Of a stretch of 64,000 bases of DNA, positions 1-7,379 are shown one piece after another. The DNA lies in contig JANSXP010000042.1 in the NCBI GenBank assembly GCA_024742875.1, positions 1-64,000 on the forward strand, written 5' to 3'. Positions within the stretch are counted from its first letter, which is position 1; every line of letters begins with the position of its first letter. The translations under genes and the position numbers were made by a program. The notes under the pieces are model-generated. The model worked only from the letters and a program-made list of their open reading frames with translations, was not told the DNA's origin and made no database searches. The stretch comes from Planctomycetaceae bacterium. Its GTDB lineage: Bacteria; Planctomycetota; Planctomycetia; Planctomycetales; Planctomycetaceae.

Positions 1-990
1 CTGCACAACATGGCCTATCAGGGGCGGTTCTGGCATCTGGATATGCCGCTTACGGGGATGGACTGGAATTATTTCAATCTGACCCAGATGGAGATGTACG
101 GCGATTTGAATCTGCTGAAAACGGGGATCGCCTTTTCCGATCAGGTGACGACCGTCAGCCCCACCTATGCGTCTGAAATCTGCACGCCCGAAGGTGGTGA
201 GGGACTGGATCAGCTGCTTAGTCATCGTCGCGGAGACTTGACGGGCATCCTCAACGGAATTGATGATCAGATCTGGAATCCGACCACGGATCCCCACATT
301 GCCGCCCCTTACTGCGCCGACAGTGTGCAGCCGGGCAAAGGGCACTGCAAAACGCACCTGCAGCAACTGTTCCATCTGCCGCAGCGGGAGGACGTGCCCG
401 TGTTTGGCATGGTGTCGCGTATGTCCGATCAGAAGGGGTTCGATCTGATTGCCGACTGCGCCGACCGGCTGATGTCGCTCGACGCGCAGTTCGTCTTTTT
501 AGGGACCGGCGATCCCCATTTTGAATATGTGATTTCGAATCTCGCCGACCAGCATCCGGATCGTGTGGGTGCACTGATCGGCTTCAATGATGCCATGGCC
601 CATCAGATTGAGGCGGGCGCCGATCTGTTCCTGATGCCCAGCCGCTTTGAGCCGTGTGGTCTGAATCAGATGTACAGTCTGCAGTACGGCACGCTGCCGG
701 TGGTCCGCAAAGTGGGCGGACTGGCGGACTCGGTGGTCGATGTTACGGCTGAGAATCTGCAGGCGGGGACGGCCACCGGATTCGTGTTTGAGCACTACAC
801 CGCGCACGACATGGCGGACACCATTGAACGGGCAATCGGCCTGTTTCATGATCGCAGCGTCTGGGCGAGCGTGCAGAAAACGGGCATGTCATGCGACTGG
901 TCATGGAACACCAGCGCCGCCCACTATCTGAACACCTATCATCGGGCGATGGAACGCAAACATCATCGCTTTGAAGAGGGCCGCGAGTAA
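1..990 (+). CDS. glgA: Glycogen synthase (ADP-glucose type), 3' part
   Basis: The frame is open to the left edge (L-H-N precede the first Met), so this is the C-terminal half of a GT5 glycogen/starch synthase. This enzyme transfers glucose from ADP-glucose to the non-reducing end of alpha-1,4-glucan in the cytoplasm. Family landmarks seen are HNMAYQG at the very start, KTGIAFSDQVTTVSPTY, ILNGID, the nucleotide-sugar site MVSRMSDQKG, and the hallmark PSRFEPCGLNQMYSLQYG followed by VRKVGGLADSV. About 330 residues are present of a usual 470-500; the N-terminal acceptor half lies outside the window. It ends with TAA and is followed by a convergent gene only 34 bp away, with no clear terminator between them. 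Confidence 0.93.
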   Translation: MHNMAYQGRFWHLDMPLTGMDWNYFNLTQMEMYGDLNLLKTGIAFSDQVTTVSPTYASEICTPEGGEGLDQLLSHRRGDLTGILNGIDDQIWNPTTDPHIAAPYCADSVQPGKGHCKTHLQQLFHLPQREDVPVFGMVSRMSDQKGFDLIADCADRLMSLDAQFVFLGTGDPHFEYVISNLADQHPDRVGALIGFNDAMAHQIEAGADLFLMPSRFEPCGLNQMYSLQYGTLPVVRKVGGLADSVVDVTAENLQAGTATGFVFEHYTAHDMADTIERAIGLFHDRSVWASVQKTGMSCDWSWNTSAAHYLNTYHRAMERKHHRFEEGRE

Positions 991-1024
991 CCAGCAGACA
1001 GGGTGAGTTCAGCGGCTGACTGAT

Positions 1025-1918
1025 TTATCGGGCGGCCGCACTTTGCTGCTGTTGCTGCTGCTGCAATTCTGTGTCAACCTGCGCCATCAGTTCTTCCAGT
1101 TTCGTCAGACGCGCCTCTACGTCTGTGGACGGTTCGGCCCTGTGACTTTGTGTCTGCTCGCGTGTCTGCTGAGACTGCGCCAGTCTTTCGACCATCAGGT
1201 CGTCCCGGATCAGCATTCGCTGAAAAAAGAAGGTCAGCGCTGTGCACAGATAACGCCGCCCCATTTCCCTCAGACGCAGGTTGGAGGCGCCCCATGTGCG
1301 TCCGTACCATCGAATGGGGATCTGGCAGATATTGTAGTCTCGGATCAGAGCGCTGAGGGACAGCTCCAGTGTGACGTTGAAGTGACTTGATCGAAACGGG
1401 CCGCATTCCTGCAGGACGGTTGTGCGGTAGGCTTTGAAGGCGTTGCTCAGGTCATTGAACTTTGTGCCAAACAGCAGGCGGATTCCCGTATTGACAATCC
1501 GGTTGACAACGAGTTTGAGACGCGGGTAATTCTCAACACGGCTGCCTTTGATAAACCGCGAGCCAAACACGCAGTCGTAGCCTTCACAGATTTTTCGGTA
1601 GTAGGCCACGACATCCTGCGGATCATCGGACAGATCGGCCATGCAGATGACCACAACGTCACCACAGACGGCGTCCAGTCCGGAGCGAATCGCCCGACCA
1701 AAGCCTCCTGGCCCGCGACGATCCACGAGGCGGACTTCCGGATACTCGCCCTGCTTCGCCAGGATGACATCGCGAGTGCTGTCCCGGCTGTTGTCGTTGA
1801 CGACGATCACTTCATGGGCAATGCCGTGCTCGTCTTTCACCACGCGACGCAACTCGTCCAGCGTGGGGCCCACGTTCTGCTCTTCGTTGTAGGCGGGAAT
1901 GACGATCGATAGTTTCAT
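1025..1918 (-). CDS. GT2 family glycosyltransferase (dolichol-phosphate-mannose synthase-like)
   Basis: A 297-residue GT-A glycosyltransferase. The N-terminus MKLSIVIPAYNEEQNVGPTL and the acidic motif VVVICMADLSDDPQDV are typical of polyprenyl-phosphate glycosyltransferases of the DPM1 group, which charge a lipid carrier with a sugar at the inner face of the membrane. KGSRVENYPRLKLVVNRI and NDLSNAFKAYR fit the same group. No membrane anchor is visible. The last about 50 residues are a charged coiled coil ending in a seven-glutamine run coded by CTG/TTG repeats on the plus strand, so this tail is probably not catalytic. It reads in the same direction as the GT-C enzyme and methyltransferase upstream, after a 139 bp gap, which suggests one surface-glycan or glycolipid locus. 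The donor sugar cannot be told from the sequence. Confidence 0.88.
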   Translation of the reverse strand: MKLSIVIPAYNEEQNVGPTLDELRRVVKDEHGIAHEVIVVNDNSRDSTRDVILAKQGEYPEVRLVDRRGPGGFGRAIRSGLDAVCGDVVVICMADLSDDPQDVVAYYRKICEGYDCVFGSRFIKGSRVENYPRLKLVVNRIVNTGIRLLFGTKFNDLSNAFKAYRTTVLQECGPFRSSHFNVTLELSLSALIRDYNICQIPIRWYGRTWGASNLRLREMGRRYLCTALTFFFQRMLIRDDLMVERLAQSQQTREQTQSHRAEPSTDVEARLTKLEELMAQVDTELQQQQQQQSAAAR

Positions 1919-2057
1919 GGGGACGCAGCAGCGTGGAGAATGGCAGAATGGCAGCGTGCACGGGTGGCAGTGACGCCTTCTGTAAAGATAGGCCCCACCG
2001 GGGAATGTGCTCGGGCAATTTTGACCAGGCGAATGCTGCCCCCTGGTTTACCGCCGC

Positions 2058-3572
2058 CTATTCGGAAAAATCGCTGTCATGAGCAGAGATTCGCACGCCG
2101 TGATCCCGCTGCAGCAGCGCCACAGGAAATGGGCCGCCGGGATGCTGCAGGCTGATCAGCCGCCAGCCCTGTGGTGGGTGTTGCCGCAGCCACGCCTGTT
2201 TGAACAGATGGGAATAGACCCAGACGCGATCAACGGAGGCGTCGACGCAGGTGAGGTTCAGTCCGTCCTGAATCAACCGCGTGCGGGATCGATGCAGACC
2301 GCTGACCACCGGCAGACTGCCATCCGTATAACGCTCGTACCACAGCCGATCGAAATGGTTGTCGCCCTGCCACAGGTCCATGGACTGCGCGAGGAACGCG
2401 TCCTGCGGCTGCTGCTGCTGCTGGATGTAGCTGACGACTGCGTCGTAATCGCTGGATTCTTCTGTGCTGCCCAGGCAGGCGATCGCGAAGCCAGCCGCGA
2501 CTGTGGAAAATGCCACGGCCGTGCGTTGCCACTTCAGGCCGATCAGCAGCAGGCTGATGACTGGCAGATGCAGCCACGATCCGCCCAGCATGTAGCGAGG
2601 CCACATGGCCGTTTGTGACAGCAAAGCGTGCAGTTGAGCGGCCGTAAATCCGGCTGCCAGAAAAGCGAACACGATCGTGTGCTCGCATCGTCTCAGGGTG
2701 TCTGTTGTCTGGTCGCCATAGTGAGTCCGCCCCAGATGCGCGGCAATCCCCGCATAAACCAGGACAAACAGCGGCGCGAACGACTCCACACCGCTGAAGG
2801 TGACCCGCGTGAAACAATAAGCCGAACCCGGCACAAAGTAGGCCGCGAAGTCGTCCAGGATCATCAGGGGATAGGGCCGGTCGTGCACAATGTAGAACAT
2901 CGCCAGGGGCACCACGGGAATCGTCAGGATCACCAGTGCCAGGTTGATATAGACGAACGTTCGCAGCGAGGTTTGCTGCTGCCACAGCAGGTAAACCCAG
3001 ATCAACTGTGTGGCCAGCAGTACGTTGATGCCGAAAAAGTGAGTCCACGGCAGGACACAGCCGGTCAGCACCAGTGTTGTCTGCCGCCAGCGGTCCTGTG
3101 GCTGTGCGACAAACCGCATCCATGCCAGACAGTGCAGGCTGGCAAAGAACACCAGGGGGGGGTAAGGCAGGCACTGAAAGGCCTGGGTCAGCCAGAATTC
3201 GTTGAGTGAAATCGCCAGCAGCAGGCTGCCGCGAACCACGGGCGAATCAAACAGTCGCTGCAGAATAAGGAACCAAACCGGAACGCAGGCGATGGCGAAC
3301 AGCACACTGGGAAGTCGCAGCAGCCAGTCGGCCGACCGAGGATCGGCCAGCAGGCTCACAAGCCAGCGCAGCAGCGGAGGGTGGGACGAGCCGGCGGCCA
3401 TCAGGCTGTCGGGAAATCCCAGGCTGATGGCATGCACAAACAGCAGTTCATCGCCCAGCAGTCCGTGATAAATGGCGCGACGCAGCAGCACAAACAGCAC
3501 AACAAGTGCGGTGAATACGGCCGCCGCGCGTTCGACGAGGACGGCCGGCGACGATGAGGACGGCGTTCGCAT
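2058..3572 (-). CDS. GT-C (PMT/ArnT-like) integral membrane glycosyltransferase
   Basis: 504 residues with about ten hydrophobic segments. The first periplasmic loop has the acidic pair in YHGLLGDELLFVH followed by SSHPPLLRWLVSLL, the pattern of GT39/GT83-like enzymes that use polyprenyl-phosphate sugars. The C-terminal third is a soluble, presumably periplasmic domain (QSMDLWQGDNHFDRLWYERY). Such enzymes move a sugar from the lipid carrier to a protein or lipid outside the membrane. The GT2 downstream could make that carrier-linked sugar. Only 3 bp separate this start from the stop of the methyltransferase gene before it, so the two are almost surely co-transcribed. The acceptor is unknown. 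Confidence 0.8.
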   Translation of the reverse strand: MRTPSSSSPAVLVERAAAVFTALVVLFVLLRRAIYHGLLGDELLFVHAISLGFPDSLMAAGSSHPPLLRWLVSLLADPRSADWLLRLPSVLFAIACVPVWFLILQRLFDSPVVRGSLLLAISLNEFWLTQAFQCLPYPPLVFFASLHCLAWMRFVAQPQDRWRQTTLVLTGCVLPWTHFFGINVLLATQLIWVYLLWQQQTSLRTFVYINLALVILTIPVVPLAMFYIVHDRPYPLMILDDFAAYFVPGSAYCFTRVTFSGVESFAPLFVLVYAGIAAHLGRTHYGDQTTDTLRRCEHTIVFAFLAAGFTAAQLHALLSQTAMWPRYMLGGSWLHLPVISLLLIGLKWQRTAVAFSTVAAGFAIACLGSTEESSDYDAVVSYIQQQQQPQDAFLAQSMDLWQGDNHFDRLWYERYTDGSLPVVSGLHRSRTRLIQDGLNLTCVDASVDRVWVYSHLFKQAWLRQHPPQGWRLISLQHPGGPFPVALLQRDHGVRISAHDSDFSE

Positions 3573-3575
3573 GAG

Positions 3576-4367
3576 CTAGGCTCGCTCCGACGAATGCTGG
3601 GGGCGGCTGGCCGCTGTGATCACGAATGTCCCCAGCCAGCGTCCCAGCCCGCAGGCCTCCCACAGACGGTCGGCAAAGTTGTAAAGCGACAGCGCGGAAT
3701 TAATTAACCGCGGAGCGACATGGCGATAGGGGATGCTGGACTGGGCCCGCTGGCGAATGTCCTCCAGGCCGGCGGCCTGAAATCTGTCATACAGATCGCG
3801 TGGGAGCAGCGGCCGTTCGTTGGGACTGACGCCGGCGGACAGATAAAAGGGGCTTTCCGGTTTTCGGAACAGGGCCATGGCCGGATGAAGCACGTTGGGG
3901 TCAAAGGCAAACACGCGGCCGCCTGGCGTGAGCACACGTCGCGCTTCTTCGAGTGCCGGAAGGTAGTCGTCGATGTGGTGCAGAACGCTGCTGAAGGCCA
4001 CCACATCAAAGCTGCCGTCCGCAAACGGCAGTTCACAGGCGTTGGCCGTCTGCCAGTTGGAATTTGGAAATCGCTGCCGGGCAAATTCGATGGACGCGGC
4101 CGACAGATCGATGCCCGTGTAAGTGTCCACATGATCAATATACAGTTTGCGCGACTCGCCCGTCCCGCAGCCGATATCCAGCAGCCGATCGCCCGACTGT
4201 GGGGCAATGAATTCGACAAACCGACGCTCGATGGTCTGCCAGCCGGCATCGCTAAAAGGGTTGAAGGAACCCTGATCACGTACCAGAGAATCGAAGAATT
4301 CCTGTTCAGAAGTCGCGAGGAATTCGTCAATGACAGACGACTCTGGCTTGGTCGTGGTAACACTCAT
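3576..4367 (-). CDS. Class I SAM-dependent methyltransferase
   Basis: 263 residues with a Rossmann-type methyltransferase core. Motif I is DRLLDIGCGTGESR, motif II includes YTGIDLSAASIEFARQRF, and FDVVAFSSVLHHIDDY is motif IV, as in the Methyltransf_11/UbiE-like group. Downstream helices and the basic FRKPESPFYLSAGVSPNE stretch resemble methyltransferases found in polysaccharide loci. It is the first gene of a leftward group with the GT-C and GT2 enzymes. Modification of a glycan or lipid is an inference from these neighbours; the substrate itself is not visible. The start ATG at 4367 faces a divergent aminotransferase about 310 bp away. Confidence 0.85.
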   Translation of the reverse strand: MSVTTTKPESSVIDEFLATSEQEFFDSLVRDQGSFNPFSDAGWQTIERRFVEFIAPQSGDRLLDIGCGTGESRKLYIDHVDTYTGIDLSAASIEFARQRFPNSNWQTANACELPFADGSFDVVAFSSVLHHIDDYLPALEEARRVLTPGGRVFAFDPNVLHPAMALFRKPESPFYLSAGVSPNERPLLPRDLYDRFQAAGLEDIRQRAQSSIPYRHVAPRLINSALSLYNFADRLWEACGLGRWLGTFVITAASRPQHSSERA

Positions 4368-4678
4368 GGCTGGGTTTCTGCGAGAAGGACACGGGGGCGA
4401 TCGTCCGCAGAAACTTTACGACACCCTGGTTTTGCGGCGGTCGGCAGGTCGGGGGACTGCTCACTCGACCGGCAATGCCGTAACGATTGAGCGGGTTGTG
4501 GGGATTACGTGCTGTTGGGGTGATTCGGAAACACGTCGCCGAGCATTCGCAGGCGGCGAACGACGGCTGCACTGGCTGTGTTGGCGTTTTGACGGTCACG
4601 TTCTCTATCATGCGAACCACTGGCGTGCGTTTTGCCGCCAGGTCGGAATCCAGAACCTCCCAGTGGTCGCTGCTGTCT
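4368..4678. other. Divergent intergenic region, no gene seen
   Basis: 311 bp between the methyltransferase and aminotransferase starts. A reading frame runs into the aminotransferase from 4487, but its first 64 residues look non-coding (Cys/Trp-rich, unlike any family start). I treat this as the shared promoter region. I see no convincing -10/-35 pair or terminator. Confidence 0.6.
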
Positions 4679-5926
4679 ATGTCTGTCTCCCCTTTCAGTG
4701 AGTTTGCCCAGTCTTTGACCGAAGAATCGGCGTTCACCGTGCTGGCGCTGGCCAGGCAACTGCAGGCCGCCGGTAAGGACATTGTCGAACTGGAGATCGG
4801 CGACAGTCCGTTTGATACGCCGGCCGCCGCCAAAGCGGCCGGACTGCAGGCGATCGCAGACAACGTGTCGCATTACTGTCCGTCGCTCGGGCTGCCCGAG
4901 TTTCGTGCCGCTGCAGCCGCGATGGTGAGGGATGAATTTCAGATACCGGCCACCGCCGAGAACATCGCCACGGGGCCGGGCGCAAAAGTGTTCGAGCAGT
5001 TCTTCTGTGAAACCTTTTTGAATCCCGGCGACGGCGTGCTGGTGTTCAGTCCGCACTTCCCCACTTATCCCCCCAACATTGAGCGACGCGGGGCGAGGAT
5101 GGTCGTCCGACCGCTGTCGCAGGAACACGCCTTTCGGCCGCAGCTGCGCGATATCGAAGACTTCCTGCAGCACGATCCGTCTCCTCGCGCCATCTTCCTG
5201 AATTCTCCCCACAATCCCACGGGGGGCGTGACGACGGAAGCAGACTGCCGGGCGATTCGTGACTTAATCATCGATACGGATGTGATGGTGTTTAGCGATG
5301 AGCCCTACTGCCACATGGCCTGGCAGTCGCCCCATTTTTCCATCGCTTCGCTGCCCGGCATGCTGGATCGGTGTGTGGCCGCCTACACGTTCAGCAAGTC
5401 TTACAGCATGAGTGGCTGGCGACTGGGCTTTGGAGTGTCGTCTCCGCAAATCGTGCGGATGATGGGGTTGATGCTCAATTCGTCTGTGTCCTGTACGCCA
5501 CCGATGGTGCAGCTGGCCGGGACCGCCGCCCTGCAGCATGACAGCGGCGAACGCGATGAGGCGATGTCGAAGTTCCGTCGGAAAGTCGATTTGCTGACCG
5601 AGCGGCTGAATGCGATTGAGGGAGTGCGGGCGCTGGAACCGGCAGGCACGTTTTACGTCTTTCCCGACGTCTCACAACTGTGCACCCGGCTGAACATCAC
5701 CAGTCATGGCCTGGCGCTGTATCTGCTGCAGGCGGCCGATGACCACTTTGGCGTTGCCTGCCTGGGGGGCGAGTGTTTTGGTGAGGCTGGACAGGGGCAC
5801 ATTCGCTTCAGCTGTGCTGAGCCCGACGAGCGACTGGAGCAGGCGATGGCGTTTTTCGCCACGGCCATCACCCGCACGGATCGACTCAGCGCTTTCCTGA
5901 GCGACTTTCCGCAGTACCGGCAGTAA
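4679..5926 (+). CDS. Class I/II PLP-dependent aminotransferase
   Basis: 415 residues from ATG 4679. This start is chosen because it gives a normal family N-terminus (MSVSPFSEFAQSL...) and trims a non-homologous 64-residue extension. Family motifs are SHYCPSLGLPEFRAA, the NSPHNPTGG loop, VFSDEPY and the PLP lysine K240 in FSKSYSMSGWRLGF, followed by the substrate Arg near the C-terminus (GHIRFSCAEP). The product is an aspartate/aromatic-type aminotransferase of fold type I, cytoplasmic; the exact substrate is not decidable. It stands alone as a transcription unit, divergent from the glycan genes. Confidence 0.88.
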   Translation: MSVSPFSEFAQSLTEESAFTVLALARQLQAAGKDIVELEIGDSPFDTPAAAKAAGLQAIADNVSHYCPSLGLPEFRAAAAAMVRDEFQIPATAENIATGPGAKVFEQFFCETFLNPGDGVLVFSPHFPTYPPNIERRGARMVVRPLSQEHAFRPQLRDIEDFLQHDPSPRAIFLNSPHNPTGGVTTEADCRAIRDLIIDTDVMVFSDEPYCHMAWQSPHFSIASLPGMLDRCVAAYTFSKSYSMSGWRLGFGVSSPQIVRMMGLMLNSSVSCTPPMVQLAGTAALQHDSGERDEAMSKFRRKVDLLTERLNAIEGVRALEPAGTFYVFPDVSQLCTRLNITSHGLALYLLQAADDHFGVACLGGECFGEAGQGHIRFSCAEPDERLEQAMAFFATAITRTDRLSAFLSDFPQYRQ

Positions 5927-6165
5927 GCCTCTGATCACGATCGGCAGCACCCGCAGAGCCGGCAGAATTGGCGCTGGCGAATTCCTGAGAAACGTCACAG
6001 CACACCGGGATTGGGAATCGCCTGCTGATCGCCACAGGTCGTGCTGCATGCCGTGATGCAGACGGAGTCGATAAACGCAGTACCGCGGTGCGAATGAGCG
6101 CCGCTGTGTTGCACGTCTGATTTGCTCAATCGATTCCGCTCAACGGATTCTGCAAAGGTCTGCTG

Positions 6166-6243
6166 ATGAAATCTGTCATTCGACTGACGGCCATCGTCAC
6201 TTTGGTTTCACTGGCCACACTGATCGCCAAAGCCAATTACTAA
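6166..6243 (+). CDS. 25-residue hydrophobic microprotein
   Basis: A short frame too small for most gene callers: MKSVIRLTAIVTLVSLATLIA plus KANY, then TAA. It has the layout of a signal peptide or a single membrane helix: two basic residues, about 16 hydrophobic residues, then A-K-A. An AAGG-type ribosome binding site (gcaaaggtctgctg) sits 8 bases before the ATG, and a strong stem-loop follows 35 bp after the stop. These flanking signals make it more likely to be a real gene than chance. No function can be given. Confidence 0.5.
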   Translation: MKSVIRLTAIVTLVSLATLIAKANY

Positions 6244-6278
6244 AGCGGCTCAGTTCCCCTGAGCGCCACCAAATGCGA

Positions 6279-6313
6279 ACGGGAGACGAGCCACACGTTG
6301 GTTCGTCTCCCGT
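6279..6313. terminator. Perfect 11-bp stem-loop between convergent genes
   Basis: acgggagacga (6279-6289) pairs perfectly with tcgtctcccgt (6303-6313) over a 13-base loop. It lies between the microprotein (plus) and the small DMT-like gene (minus), so it could serve both. The T-run on either side is weak, so the terminator role is inferred. Confidence 0.6.
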
Positions 6314-6352
6314 ACCTGTTTGTCGTTCTGCTGGCCGCTGAACGGCTGCGGC

Positions 6353-6892
6353 TCAGGCGTCAGCGGGAGCTTCGGGCGTGGCCGCATTCGCTGACTCGGC
6401 TGATTCGGCGGCTGGCTTTTTCGGCGCATGTCCGTGTGGAGTGTTGCGGGCCACGACGATCACGCCGACCACCACCAGCGCAATGCCCACATAAAGCATC
6501 GGGCTGATGTCGTGATCTTTGAGTTTCCAGACAGAGAACAGGGCGGTTACCGATACCGCTCCGCCGAAAACGATCGGCATCACCAGCAGGGCATTGCCTT
6601 TACTGGTCATCATCGCCGATGTCAGAAACAGGGCTCCCAGCGCGCCCAGCAGTCCGGCCAGAAAGCCCCATTTGGCAGGCGTGAAGCCTTCGCCCGAGTA
6701 GCTGAACGAGTCGCCTTTGAGTGCCATGCCGCCCAGGCCGCCGGCGATCGCCAGAACCAGATAGGCGACACCAATGAACACGTAAGGTTTGAACGGTGAC
6801 CAGGCTTTGGACTGGGCATTCCCGATGGTGGGACCGTACATGCCCCAGCAAAGAGCGGTGCACAGGGCAAAAATGACGGGCAGGAACTTCAT
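6353..6892 (-). CDS. Small DMT/EamA-like membrane protein
   Basis: 179 residues with five predicted membrane helices (about 3-20, 38-58, 76-95, 101-121, 132-150) and a soluble, Ala/Glu/Pro-rich tail. Motifs such as FALCTALCWGMYGPTIG and TSKGNALLVMPIVFGGAVSVTALFS resemble one half of a drug/metabolite transporter of the EamA/RhaT type. At half the usual 10-helix size it would have to work as a dimer. Substrate unknown. It is a single gene, convergent with the microprotein across a stem-loop. Confidence 0.7.
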   Translation of the reverse strand: MKFLPVIFALCTALCWGMYGPTIGNAQSKAWSPFKPYVFIGVAYLVLAIAGGLGGMALKGDSFSYSGEGFTPAKWGFLAGLLGALGALFLTSAMMTSKGNALLVMPIVFGGAVSVTALFSVWKLKDHDISPMLYVGIALVVVGVIVVARNTPHGHAPKKPAAESAESANAATPEAPADA

Positions 6893-7379
6893 GTCGACTC
6901 CGGTAGAGCGCTAAAGAGTGAGGCAGGCAGAGGAAAACGCGGGATTCGGGCAGCCACAGCCCCTGTCCCCTCGTCGTCTGCCGGCATTCTAGCGTCCTGC
7001 TCCCGTTTTTGTATTTACGACCGCGGATGACAGCTCGGACACCGTGGATTGCACAGATCGCCCGTGATTCGCCCCGATTGTCGGTCGGCCCCGATCGTCT
7101 GCGGTCGGCCCCGATCAGCGGCGTGGTGTCAATTCTAAGTGGGGGGCACCCTCGGCGGCCGGGGGCCGATGAGCTGCAAACCAGCGAATTCGGTCATCCG
7201 AGCTCACGGGCGGATTCTCCACCGTCATTTGGTGGCAGAAATGGCCGATTCGCGAACATCGCCGGGGGTGCTGGCAAATTGGTCTGTAGCGAGCCGCACG
7301 ATGATGACGATTAACCGAGGGCACCTCGTGCACGATGCGCGCATCTTGCGCCACGAGGTCAGTCGGACTTTAGACAGGG
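6893..7379. other. Divergent intergenic region with direct repeats
   Basis: 487 bp between the DMT-like gene (leftward) and the MMPL exporter (rightward). No credible gene is seen. It contains the repeated block listed separately (7082-7116). Low-complexity CGATGATGACGATT sequence occurs near 7298-7315. Confidence 0.6.
7082..7116. repeat. Two 15-bp direct repeats, possible operator
   Basis: cggtcggccccgatc occurs at 7082-7096 and again at 7102-7116, start to start 20 bp, about two helical turns. A degenerate third copy (attcgccccgatt) lies at 7067-7079. The position about 270 bp before the MMPL gene and the helical phasing fit a protein binding site, but that is inference. Confidence 0.5.

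Noticed and set aside
1040-1072. CTG-rich repeat as an independent element
   Set aside because: It simply codes the glutamine-rich tail of the GT2 protein on the minus strand.
4487-4678. N-terminal extension of the aminotransferase
   Set aside because: The 64 extra residues have no family similarity; ATG 4679 gives a normal protein start.
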